DNA of 6,774 nucleotides from JACTUA01 sp035506435 (GCA_035506435.1 DATJPK010000141.1:1-6774); one strand, 5' to 3'. Shown: positions 1 through 5,681, counted from the stretch's first letter. Program-made: numbers and translations. Notes: generated by a model from the sequence alone, not told the origin.

Positions 1-793
1 AGTACCAGGCAAAGACCGGGACAAAGGCAAGCGCGACCAGGAGGAGGAGCGGGAGAGGCGAGGGCCAGGTCACCCCGACGAGGCCGCCGGAGCCCGGTCC
101 GGACGGGTTCCAGGAGCCGGGGAAGAAGCCGGGGATGGCGACGACGAGGAGGATGTTCATGAGCGTGACCGGGAGGATGCTCCCGGTAAGGTAGTAGCAG
201 CATGAGAAAGCGTAGCCGAGCGCGACGGTGAGGAGGAGCCCGAGGAGGGCGGTGGAGAGCGGGTCCCCCGATCCCGAGAACCGGACGAGCAGGTACGAAA
301 CCGGGGCTACGGCGGCCCCCCAGACGGCACCGACGGTGAGGGTCGCCCAGTTCCTCCCTTCCCAGTAGGAGATGGCCGGGAGGAGGTACCCCCGGTACCC
401 GTACTCCTGCCCGAGGGAGGCCGGGATCGCGAAGAGAAAGGCTCTGATGGCGGCGACAATTCCCGCCCCTGCCCCGGCGTTCAGGTACCCGAGCCCCGTC
501 CCGAGGGCGACGAAGGCCGCGATCCCGACAAAGGCGAACGGGAATATCACGGCGAGTGCGACGGAGGGGCCGGTGACCGGCTGGAAGAGCGGCCTTGCAT
601 GGACCTCGATCGGGTGGTCCTCGATGGAGAGGAGGACCAGGGCGAGGATGCCCGGGAGGAAGGGGACGAGGGTGAGGGATGCCAGGGGGATATACCCGTA
701 CGCGGCGAGAATGGCCACGGCCCAGGAGAGGACGAGGAGCGACAGGATGAAACCGAGGATATATCCGGGCTTTACCACATCCTGCTCGATCAT
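1..793 (-). CDS. CPBP-family membrane protein with degenerate protease motifs (3' end beyond window)
   Basis: The frame is open for 264 codons from ATG at 793 to the left edge, with an in-frame stop upstream of that ATG. The protein is very hydrophobic, with about eight possible membrane spans (roughly residues 9-31, 39-57, 77-100, 108-127, 151-170, 183-202, 205-222, 247-263). It has the framework of the CPBP/Abi (Rce1-like) intramembrane metalloprotease family: GQEYGYRGYLLP (128-139), WGAAVAP (158-164) and GYAFSCCYYLTGS (193-205) followed by LMNILLV (211-217). The active-site positions are altered. The first Glu of EExxxR is Gln129, the His of the second motif is Val162, the His of the third is Asn213, and the Asn four residues later is Val217. 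Glu130 and Arg134 remain. I infer a membrane protein without protease activity, perhaps a scaffold or regulator. It follows tRNA-Ser on the same strand. The family call is fairly sure; the function is unknown. Confidence 0.75.
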   Translation of the reverse strand, partial: MIEQDVVKPGYILGFILSLLVLSWAVAILAAYGYIPLASLTLVPFLPGILALVLLSIEDHPIEVHARPLFQPVTGPSVALAVIFPFAFVGIAAFVALGTGLGYLNAGAGAGIVAAIRAFLFAIPASLGQEYGYRGYLLPAISYWEGRNWATLTVGAVWGAAVAPVSYLLVRFSGSGDPLSTALLGLLLTVALGYAFSCCYYLTGSILPVTLMNILLVVAIPGFFPGSWNPSGPGSGGLVGVTWPSPLPLLLLVALAFVPVFAWY

Positions 794-817
794 GCAGTCA
801 CGCAGGCCGATATGCGG

Positions 818-850
818 TTAAAGAGATGGTGGGAGGAGGAGGGTTAAAAG
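818..850 (-). promoter_or_regulatory. Candidate TATA elements for the CPBP-family gene
   Basis: Two A/T islands precede the ATG at 793. On the minus strand, TTTAA (822-818) lies 24 bases before the start codon, which would give an almost leaderless mRNA. CTTTTAAC (850-844) would give a leader of about 28 bases. There is no good Shine-Dalgarno site before the ATG, only GTGA four bases away, which slightly favours the nearer element. Assigned by position and composition only. Confidence 0.35.
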
Positions 851-869
851 GTTTGTTCACGATTTCAGG

Positions 870-874
870 AAAAA
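870..874 (-). terminator. Oligo-T terminator after tRNA-Ser
   Basis: A T5 run on the minus strand begins about ten bases after the tRNA 3' end. Short T runs are a usual archaeal termination signal. The next gene starts at 793, and the stretch between also holds its candidate promoter. Confidence 0.4.
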
Positions 875-883
875 CTCACGGGA

Positions 884-968
884 CGCCGGGGGGGAGATTT
901 GAACTCCCGTGTTGCCAAGCAACATCGGCTTTCGAGGCCGACGCCTTCCCGGGCTAGACTACCCCGGC
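884..968 (-). tRNA. tRNA-Ser (anticodon CGA)
   Basis: The 85-base sequence folds as a class II tRNA. The acceptor stem is GCCGGGG paired with CCCCGGC, followed by discriminator G. The D stem is GTCT/AGGC with one G-T pair. The anticodon stem TCGGC/GCCGA carries loop CTCGAAA, giving anticodon CGA (forward bases 932-934), which reads UCG serine codons. A long variable arm, TGTTGC-TTG-GCAACA, is typical of serine tRNA. The T arm is GGGAG-TTCAAAT-CTCCC. The 3' CCA is not encoded, since TCC follows the discriminator, so it must be added after transcription. No intron is present in the anticodon loop. Confidence 0.96.
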
Positions 969-997
969 ACGAGAGGGAAGCGTTTCGCCCCATCGGT

Positions 998-1009
998 CAT
1001 AATTTTATC
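998..1009 (-). promoter_or_regulatory. TATA box of tRNA-Ser
   Basis: The minus strand reads GATAAAATTATG, the only A/T-rich patch between the palindrome at 1016-1035 and the tRNA. Its centre (about 1004) predicts a start near 977, about nine bases before the mature tRNA 5' end at 968, which fits a short leader removed by RNase P. Confidence 0.6.
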
Positions 1010-1015
1010 GGGCAG

Positions 1016-1035
1016 CCGGGAGCCCGGGCTCCCGG
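1016..1035. repeat. Perfect 20-bp palindrome between thermosome and tRNA-Ser
   Basis: The half-site CCGGGAGCCC is followed directly by its exact reverse complement GGGCTCCCGG, with no spacer. It lies after the T-rich stretch behind the thermosome stop codon and directly before the tRNA-Ser TATA box. In RNA it could form a GC-rich stem, though without unpaired bases the apex pairs would open. In DNA it could be a site for a dimeric protein. No T run follows it closely on the minus strand, so it is not a standard intrinsic terminator. No other copy was seen here. Confidence 0.6.
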
Positions 1036-1047
1036 TATAACCCCTTT

Positions 1048-1057
1048 AAAAGAATAA
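1048..1057 (-). terminator. T-rich terminator of the thermosome gene
   Basis: The minus strand reads TTATTCTTTT starting about 20 bases after the thermosome stop codon. T-rich stretches just past the stop codon are typical archaeal terminators. The GC palindrome about a dozen bases further on may help stop read-through into the tRNA gene. Confidence 0.45.
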
Positions 1058-1077
1058 GTGGTGAGGTTTCCGGCTGT

Positions 1078-2709
1078 TCAGCCCATCGGGCCCGGGTGCA
1101 TCGGGGGCATCGCGCCGGGGGGCAGCATGCCGGGCTCCTTCTTCTGGGTGATCATCATGTCGTCGACCCGGATCAGGAGGGACGAGGCCTCGGCTGCCGA
1201 CTGGATGGCCTGGATCTTCACCCGCACCGGCTCGAAGACGTTCTCCTCGTACATGTCCACGATCTTTCCCGTGTAGACGTTGAGGCCCGCCCGCTTCTTC
1301 CCCTTCGCATGGGCGGACTTCAGCTCGACGAGCTTGTCGATGGGGTTGAAGCCCGAGTTCTCGGCAAGGGTCCTCGGGATGCTCTCGAAGGCGTTTGCAA
1401 AGGCCTCGAGGGCGAGCTGGGTCCTCCCGCCGACCGAGGCGGCGTACTCCCTCACCTTGAGGAACACCTCGATCTCAACCGCCCCGCCGCCGACCACGTA
1501 CTTCTGGTCCTCGATGGCGTCCATCACGACCCGGATGCCGTCGTAGACCGCCCGCTCCATCTCGTCGATGAGCACCTGGGTCGAGCCCCGGACGAGGATG
1601 GTGACCGCCCTCGGGTTCCTGCAGCCCGAGATCCTGACGAGGTCGACCCCCTCCATCTCCTCGGCGAGCTCGGCATGGCCGAGGGCCTTTGCCGTGAGGT
1701 CGTGGGGCTTGTTCGCGATCTGGGCGTTTAAGGCCCGTGCGGCGAACAGCATGTCCTTCTCGGGCACGTCCTCTATGGCCATGATGCCTTTCTTTGCGAG
1801 GAAGAACTGGACCGAGTCGGCGATGCCCTTCTGGCAGAGGACGACGTTTGCGCCGGAGGCGACGACCTGGTCGGCCATCTGCTTCAGGGAGTCCCTCTCC
1901 TGGGTGTCGAAGGCCATCAGCTGGTCGGGGGAGGTGATCTTGATCTTGGACTTGACCTGTGTCTTCGTGATCTCGAGGGGGGTCGCGATGAGGGCGATCT
2001 TCGCCTTCTCCACCCGCTTCGGCATCTCCTCGGAGACACGCTTCTTCTCGACGACGATCCCCCGGATGAACTCGGCGTCGTCGATGGTCTCCCCGACGTG
2101 TTTCATGATCTTCACGTCGTCCTCGTCCACCATGAGATTCCCGTCAACGGTCTGGACCACGGCACGGACGGCGTCCACGACGATCCCGTCGAGCTTCGAC
2201 TTCACCTGCTCGATGGACTTCCCGGTCATCGCGGTGTCCGCGATCTTCTTCAGGGTCGCCACGTCGTCAGGCTTCAGCGTGATGGCGAGGGCAGTTGCCA
2301 CCTCGACCGCCTTCTCCATGCCCAGCCGGTACCCGTGGGCGATCACCGTCGGGTGGATCTCCAGCTCGAGCATCCGCTCGGCCTCCTCCATGAGGGCGCC
2401 GACGAGGATACAGGCGGTAGTGGTCCCGTCCCCGACTTCGTCGTCCTGGGTCTCGGCCACCTCGACCACCATCTTCCCGCCGGGGTGCTGGATGGTGAGC
2501 TCGTGGAGGATGGTCGCCCCGTCGTTCGTGATCACGATGTCGCCCGTGGAATCGATGATCATCTTGTCCATCCCCCGGGGGCCGAGGGTGGTGCGGACGG
2601 CGGCGGCGATGGCCTTTGCCGCCATGATGTTCGAGCGCTGGGCATCGTGGCCCCGCGATCGCTCGACGTTGTCCTTAAGGATGATGACTGGCTGTCCTGT
2701 AAGCTGCAT
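1078..2709 (-). CDS. thsA: Thermosome subunit (group II chaperonin)
   Basis: This 543-residue protein, normal for the family, is a subunit of the archaeal group II chaperonin, a double-ring cytosolic ATPase that folds proteins inside a cavity closed by a built-in lid. It shows the equatorial ATP-site motifs LGPRGMDKM (42-50), NDGATIL (62-68) and GDGTTT (93-98, with the conserved Asp94), then GGGA (407-410) and the conserved C-terminal equatorial region (AENSGFNPIDKL 449-460 and IRVDDMM 513-519). Asp390 in VYDGIRVV matches the second catalytic Asp of the family. The apical and lid region lies between about 215 and 365. The tail (526-543) is rich in Met, Pro and Gly instead of regular GGM repeats. 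ATG at 2709 has GAGGT six bases upstream. The gene has its own promoter and appears monocistronic. Which paralogue (A, B or other) it is cannot be told from one copy, so the symbol letter is provisional. Confidence 0.97.
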   Translation of the reverse strand: MQLTGQPVIILKDNVERSRGHDAQRSNIMAAKAIAAAVRTTLGPRGMDKMIIDSTGDIVITNDGATILHELTIQHPGGKMVVEVAETQDDEVGDGTTTACILVGALMEEAERMLELEIHPTVIAHGYRLGMEKAVEVATALAITLKPDDVATLKKIADTAMTGKSIEQVKSKLDGIVVDAVRAVVQTVDGNLMVDEDDVKIMKHVGETIDDAEFIRGIVVEKKRVSEEMPKRVEKAKIALIATPLEITKTQVKSKIKITSPDQLMAFDTQERDSLKQMADQVVASGANVVLCQKGIADSVQFFLAKKGIMAIEDVPEKDMLFAARALNAQIANKPHDLTAKALGHAELAEEMEGVDLVRISGCRNPRAVTILVRGSTQVLIDEMERAVYDGIRVVMDAIEDQKYVVGGGAVEIEVFLKVREYAASVGGRTQLALEAFANAFESIPRTLAENSGFNPIDKLVELKSAHAKGKKRAGLNVYTGKIVDMYEENVFEPVRVKIQAIQSAAEASSLLIRVDDMMITQKKEPGMLPPGAMPPMHPGPMG

Positions 2710-2715
2710 AAGAAA

Positions 2716-2758
2716 ACCTCACTGCGTGAATATTCATGGATTTAAACTTCTATATAAA
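2716..2758 (-). promoter_or_regulatory. Thermosome promoter, leader and ribosome binding site
   Basis: On the minus strand a TATA-like TTTATATA (2758-2751) predicts a start near 2727, leaving a leader of about 18 bases that contains GTGAGGT (2722-2716), six bases before the ATG. A second A/T element, TTTAAA (2746-2741), is nearer but would start transcription at about 2717 and cut into the Shine-Dalgarno site, so the first is preferred. The TATA box overlaps the T run that ends the upstream gene. Confidence 0.6.
2727..2736. promoter_or_regulatory. Candidate operator palindrome in front of the thermosome
   Basis: TGAATATTCA is a perfect 10-bp palindrome lying between the TATA box and the Shine-Dalgarno site, at the predicted transcription start. 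This is where archaeal repressors often bind. It does not match, as I recall them, the Pyrococcus Phr or Archaeoglobus HSR1 heat-shock operators. An A/T-rich palindrome of this size can also occur by chance. Confidence 0.3.
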
Positions 2759-2762
2759 AAAA
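2756..2762 (-). terminator. T7 terminator after the gfcR-like gene
   Basis: Seven T in a row on the minus strand begin nine bases after the gfcR-like stop codon (TGA, 2774-2772). This is the longest homopolymer of its kind in the window and fits an archaeal oligo-T terminator. It ends the prs-rtcA-nob1-gfcR cluster and runs into the thermosome TATA box. Confidence 0.6.
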
Positions 2763-2771
2763 TCGGAGAGA

Positions 2772-3380
2772 TCAGTCGAGCCGCGAGACCCGGAAGAGGG
2801 CCTGGACCGGCACTCCGTCGATCTCACGGACCCCCCTCTTGTCAAAGATCACCCAGATGGCGGCAGGGGTCGCACCGTGCCCCCTCAGGTATTCCACGGA
2901 TTCCCGGAGGGTCTTTCCCGAGGTGATCACGTCGTCCACGAGGATACAGGTCTCGCCGTTCACCGGGGCGAAGTTCTCCGAGAGGGAACCCGTGGGGGGC
3001 TTTGCCGTGGAATGCCGGGAGGGGTAATAGACCGCGAGCCTGAGGCCCTCCTGGAGGGCGACGAGCGTTGCGAGGGGGACACCCGAGAGCGCGATGCCGA
3101 CCACCGCGGTCGCCTCAGTCCCTGCCTCGCCCGGGGCATAGCCGGGCTGCCGTGCCCTGCCGATCATGAGGGCGGCGAGGTCGTCGAGGAGGTCGGCCCT
3201 CCCGCTCACGGGTGTCCAGTCGATGAGCACGTCCTTCGGGACATTCCCTCCCTTCTCCTTCATGAGGAGGTACGTGACTGTTTCCATGGAAAGGTTCAGC
3301 TCGTCTGAGATCTGGCTGGGGCTGTGACCCCCGGCATGGAGCTGGCGTGCCCGGCTGATCAGCTCATCGAGTGAGGACAT
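2772..3380 (-). CDS. gfcR: GfcR/PyrE-like transcriptional regulator (helix-turn-helix plus phosphoribosyltransferase domain)
   Basis: The 202-residue protein has an N-terminal helix-turn-helix (about 7-41; SPSQISDELNLSMETVTYLL) joined to a type I phosphoribosyltransferase fold. GIALSGVPLA (95-104) is one ligand loop and ILVDDVITSGKT (146-157) is the PRPP-binding motif. This architecture is the archaeal family once called orotate phosphoribosyltransferase-like and renamed after Haloferax GfcR, an activator of sugar catabolism genes. The flexible loop (about 119-138, with SRHSTAKPPTGS) lacks the usual OPRT pattern KxxKxHG, so enzymatic OPRT activity is doubtful and a PRPP- or nucleotide-responsive DNA-binding role is more likely. 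The ATG at 3380 fits the expected N-terminus; only a weak GTGA lies ten bases before it. It starts 23 bases after nob1 and may be co-transcribed with it or use a TATA-like site inside the end of nob1. Target genes in this organism are unknown. Confidence 0.88.
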   Translation of the reverse strand: MSSLDELISRARQLHAGGHSPSQISDELNLSMETVTYLLMKEKGGNVPKDVLIDWTPVSGRADLLDDLAALMIGRARQPGYAPGEAGTEATAVVGIALSGVPLATLVALQEGLRLAVYYPSRHSTAKPPTGSLSENFAPVNGETCILVDDVITSGKTLRESVEYLRGHGATPAAIWVIFDKRGVREIDGVPVQALFRVSRLD

Positions 3381-3403
3381 ATGAGGAATTTCACGAGAGC
3401 ATT

Positions 3404-3412
3404 CTACTTAAG
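3404..3412 (-). promoter_or_regulatory. Candidate internal promoter of the gfcR-like gene
   Basis: The minus strand reads CTTAAGTAG, overlapping the last codons and stop (TAG) of nob1. The core heptamer (3411-3405) lies 24 bases before the gfcR ATG, the spacing expected for the TATA box of a leaderless mRNA. The same heptamer appears twice between prs and lon. It could instead be an operator or chance. Confidence 0.35.
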
Positions 3413-3859
3413 GGTTCGCGAGAGCGGGGTCCCGCACTCCGGGCAGGTGCCCGGCTCAGGGTAACGCCGGTTGCACCCGGGGCACCGGTATTTCCACTTC
3501 CTGGGGCGGGCCTTCCGCTGGAGGATGCCTCTCACTCCGAGCCCGAGCGCGAGGGCGACATTCTGGACCGCGTAATCGTCAGTCACCACCTCCGCCCCGA
3601 GGTCGACCGCGAGGGCAAGGAGGTCGGTATCGGCCGGCGAGAGCCGGGCGGAGTCCCCGGTCTTCCTGCCCGCCCCGGCGATCCGTTCAAGGCTCCCGCC
3701 GGTCGGGGGGACCACCAGGAGGCCGGTCGCAAGGAGGGCCTCGAGCCGGCACCGGGACCGGATATCGGCGAGCTCCTCGACGACCGAGGGCGTGGTCACG
3801 AGATCCCCGTCGAGGGCAAGCTCGGAGAAGAAGAAGGAGGCGTCGAGGGCATACCTCAT
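3404..3859 (-). CDS. nob1: Nob1 endonuclease, 16S rRNA 3'-end maturation (PIN domain plus zinc ribbon)
   Basis: The 151-residue protein begins at ATG 3859 (MRYALDASFFF), which overlaps the rtcA stop codon as ATGA and has GGAGT seven bases upstream. A longer frame from 3928 would add 23 residues inside rtcA without family resemblance. The N-terminal PIN domain carries the acidic metal site: Asp6, Glu28/Glu29 in SVVEELADI, Asp77 and Asp79 in LSPADTDLLALA, and Asp94/Asp95 in VVTDDYAVQNVA. A C-terminal zinc ribbon follows with CPGC (126-129) and CPEC (139-142). Nob1 cuts precursor 16S rRNA at its mature 3' end in late 30S assembly; this has been shown for eukaryotic and Pyrococcus Nob1. All expected catalytic and zinc residues appear present. 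Translational coupling to rtcA suggests a shared role in RNA processing. Confidence 0.93.
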   Translation of the reverse strand: MRYALDASFFFSELALDGDLVTTPSVVEELADIRSRCRLEALLATGLLVVPPTGGSLERIAGAGRKTGDSARLSPADTDLLALAVDLGAEVVTDDYAVQNVALALGLGVRGILQRKARPRKWKYRCPGCNRRYPEPGTCPECGTPLSRTLK

Positions 3860-4839
3860 GCCGAGAACTCCACGACCCCGTTCGTCCGGGAGTGGACCTT
3901 GTACCCGAACCGCTCCAGCATCCAGCACATCGTGGCCGCATGGAGCGAGCAGGCAGGGGCGGTAAACTTCCCCCCCGCGATAGCGAGGAAGATGAGCAGC
4001 TGGTCGGCGAGGTGGGTGTCCACCTGCCCACCCTTCACCGATTCATCGAGGAGCGCCCGGGCTGCCGTCTCACCGACCCGGTCGGCAGGGATGCCCCGTT
4101 TCCCGAGGCCGATCCCCCCCTTCGACCCGGCCCACGCGGTGCAGGAGGAACCGGTCGAGGCCCCCTTCCGCCGGTCGATCCGCACCTCGCATGGGATCCC
4201 CAGCCTTCCGGCGAGGAGCCGTTTTGCAGCCGCTGCCTGCCGCTCGGCCACGTGATCCGGGAGATTCGAGGAGCAGGATATGATGCCGCAGGACTCCGGC
4301 TTCCCGTCCGGGAACGAGAGGGGGGCGAGCCGCGAGGCCTCGACGGTGACCCGCACCTCCCCGCCACCCTCGGGATAATACCCGCGTTTCAGGACCTCGG
4401 TCCGGATCTTCGCCCCGTGCCGGGCGAGGGCCCGGAACAGGACCTGCTCAACGTAATCGATGGTCGGGCTCCGGTCGACCTCTGTCCCCCCGGTCACCGT
4501 CAGTGTCCCGCCGGCTGCGAGGGCGACCGGGAGCCAGGCCTGGAGGACGAGGGCGACCGATCCCGCGGTCCCCACGTCGGCCCTGACCTCCCGTGCCACG
4601 GGCAGGCCGGGCCGGAAGGTGATGCGGTCGGACCCCAGCCGAATCCCGTCGCAGGTGGCGTCGCAGGCAGCCGCAACCGCATGGATAGCCGCGATGTGCT
4701 GGGGGGCGAGGCCCGGCTTCCCCCGACGGGCCCGGACCCGCACCACTTCAACCGGCGTGCGGGAGAGGGCCGAGAGGGCAATGGCCCCGCGGAGGATCTG
4801 CCCGCCCCCCTCGAGCTGCGAGCCGTCGATGGTGATCAT
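3856..4839 (-). CDS. rtcA: RNA 3'-terminal phosphate cyclase
   Basis: The 327 residues match the family length (about 330-340). RtcA uses ATP to turn an RNA 3'-phosphate into a 2',3'-cyclic phosphate through RNA-adenylate and enzyme-adenylate steps. Visible signatures are DGSQLEGGGQILR (5-17), PGLAPQHIAAI (42-52), RGYYPEGGGEV (152-162), the family block around GSSCTAWAGSKGGIG (230-244), and the C-terminal HLADQLLIFLAIAGGKF (276-292). His300 in SLHAAT fits the adenylated catalytic His, so the enzyme looks active and is not an Rcl1-type inactive relative. The ATG at 4839 overlaps the prs stop as ATGA, and I see no Shine-Dalgarno site before it, so translation probably depends on ribosomes finishing prs. 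Its own stop overlaps the nob1 start in the same way. The archaeal substrate is not known; rRNA or tRNA processing ends are plausible. Confidence 0.95.
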   Translation of the reverse strand: MITIDGSQLEGGGQILRGAIALSALSRTPVEVVRVRARRGKPGLAPQHIAAIHAVAAACDATCDGIRLGSDRITFRPGLPVAREVRADVGTAGSVALVLQAWLPVALAAGGTLTVTGGTEVDRSPTIDYVEQVLFRALARHGAKIRTEVLKRGYYPEGGGEVRVTVEASRLAPLSFPDGKPESCGIISCSSNLPDHVAERQAAAAKRLLAGRLGIPCEVRIDRRKGASTGSSCTAWAGSKGGIGLGKRGIPADRVGETAARALLDESVKGGQVDTHLADQLLIFLAIAGGKFTAPACSLHAATMCWMLERFGYKVHSRTNGVVEFSA

Positions 4840-5681
4840 CGGGAGAGCGCCTGTGCTATGGGTCCCGCCGCCGAGTACCGGCTCTCCGGGCCCTCGATGG
4901 TGTCGCTTGCCGCCACCTGGCCGATACCCGCGGAACGAAGGAGGGACAGGGCCGTCCCGGCAAAGAGCCCGTGGATACAGACCGCGTGGACCCCCCGGGC
5001 TCCCTGCCCGAGGAGCATGCGGGTCGCGGTCGCGATGGTCCCGCCCGTCGAGATGATGTCATCCACGAGGACCACGTCCCCCTTCCAGGCGCCACCGTTC
5101 CGCGGCTCGATCCTCACCTCCGAGCCGGATACCCGGGTCTTCTCCAGGTGGTCGTATTCCCAGCCTCCCCGGGCGGCAACGGCCGCCGCGAAGGGCTCCG
5201 CTCCCCTGTCCGGGGCGAGGATGAGAGGCTCGCCGAGCCCGAGGGTCGCGATGTAATCCCCGACCCCGGGGGCAAGGTTCACCTGGGAGGCGGGAACCGT
5301 GAAATGGGAGAGCACGGTCTCCTTGTGGACGTTCACCGTGACGACCCGGGAGACACCGCTCGAGAGGGCCCTCGCCATGGCCCTCGCCGATACCGGCTCG
5401 CCGGGCCTGAAGGCCCGGTCCTGCCGGGCATAGCCGAGGTACGGGACGACGAGGCGGATCTCGGAACCGCTGCAGGCATCGATGAGGAGGAGGAGCTCGA
5501 CCAGGGAGTCGCCCGAGAGGAGGCTCCCGACGACGACGGTGGTGTCATCGAGGGGACCGGCCCGGAGGTAGATCTCGCCATCGGGGAACCGGGAGAAGGT
5601 GGTGTCGGCGAGCCCGGCACCCAGTTGCCCGGCAATCCGTGCCCCGAGTGCCCGGGATCGCTCTGTACAGGCGACTTTCAT
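4836..5681 (-). CDS. prs: Ribose-phosphate pyrophosphokinase (PRPP synthetase)
   Basis: The 281-residue protein is close in length to the short archaeal PRPP synthetases. It makes PRPP from ribose 5-phosphate and ATP in the cytosol, feeding purine, pyrimidine and histidine synthesis and other archaeal pathways. Motifs in order: RFPDGEIYLR (31-40), PYLGYARQDRAFRPGEP (80-96, ATP-binding loop), VNVHKETV (116-123), DRGAEPF (158-164), EKTRVSG (180-186, with Lys181 and Arg183 of the flexible catalytic loop) and VVLVDDIISTGGTI (203-216, ribose-5-phosphate/PRPP loop). Two tandem phosphoribosyltransferase-like halves are expected for the family. The ATG at 5681 is preceded by GGTGGT about seven bases upstream. 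It is the first gene of the cluster with rtcA and nob1 and is divergent from lon. Confidence 0.96.
   Translation of the reverse strand: MKVACTERSRALGARIAGQLGAGLADTTFSRFPDGEIYLRAGPLDDTTVVVGSLLSGDSLVELLLLIDACSGSEIRLVVPYLGYARQDRAFRPGEPVSARAMARALSSGVSRVVTVNVHKETVLSHFTVPASQVNLAPGVGDYIATLGLGEPLILAPDRGAEPFAAAVAARGGWEYDHLEKTRVSGSEVRIEPRNGGAWKGDVVLVDDIISTGGTIATATRMLLGQGARGVHAVCIHGLFAGTALSLLRSAGIGQVAASDTIEGPESRYSAAGPIAQALSR

Noticed and set aside
829..843. Short GGAGGAGGAGGG tract resembling a simple repeat or a ribosome binding site.
   Set aside because: It is brief, GAG/GGA-rich tracts are common across the window, and no plus-strand gene follows it.
372..847. Plus-strand open frames opposite the CPBP-family gene.
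   Set aside because: They have no recognisable motifs, and the minus strand gives one uninterrupted membrane protein with CPBP landmarks.
884..968. Inverted repeat GTTGC/GCAAC around 911-922 as a separate hairpin.
   Set aside because: It is the variable-arm stem of tRNA-Ser and needs no other explanation.
1568..2926. Long open frame on the plus strand opposite the thermosome and the gfcR-like gene (452 codons).
   Set aside because: It is antisense to a well-supported chaperonin, has biased Ser/Thr/Arg-rich composition, no recognisable domain, and spans two genes and an intergenic promoter. It is a shadow caused by high GC in third codon positions.
3860..3928. Upstream ATG at 3928 as the nob1 start.
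   Set aside because: It would add 23 residues lying wholly inside rtcA. The start at 3859 gives the usual PIN-domain N-terminus, has GGAGT upstream and forms the ATGA overlap.
3892..5256. Long open frame on the plus strand opposite rtcA and prs (454 codons).
   Set aside because: The translation is low-complexity and Gly/Pro/Arg-rich with no family motif, while the minus strand encodes two complete enzymes with intact active sites.
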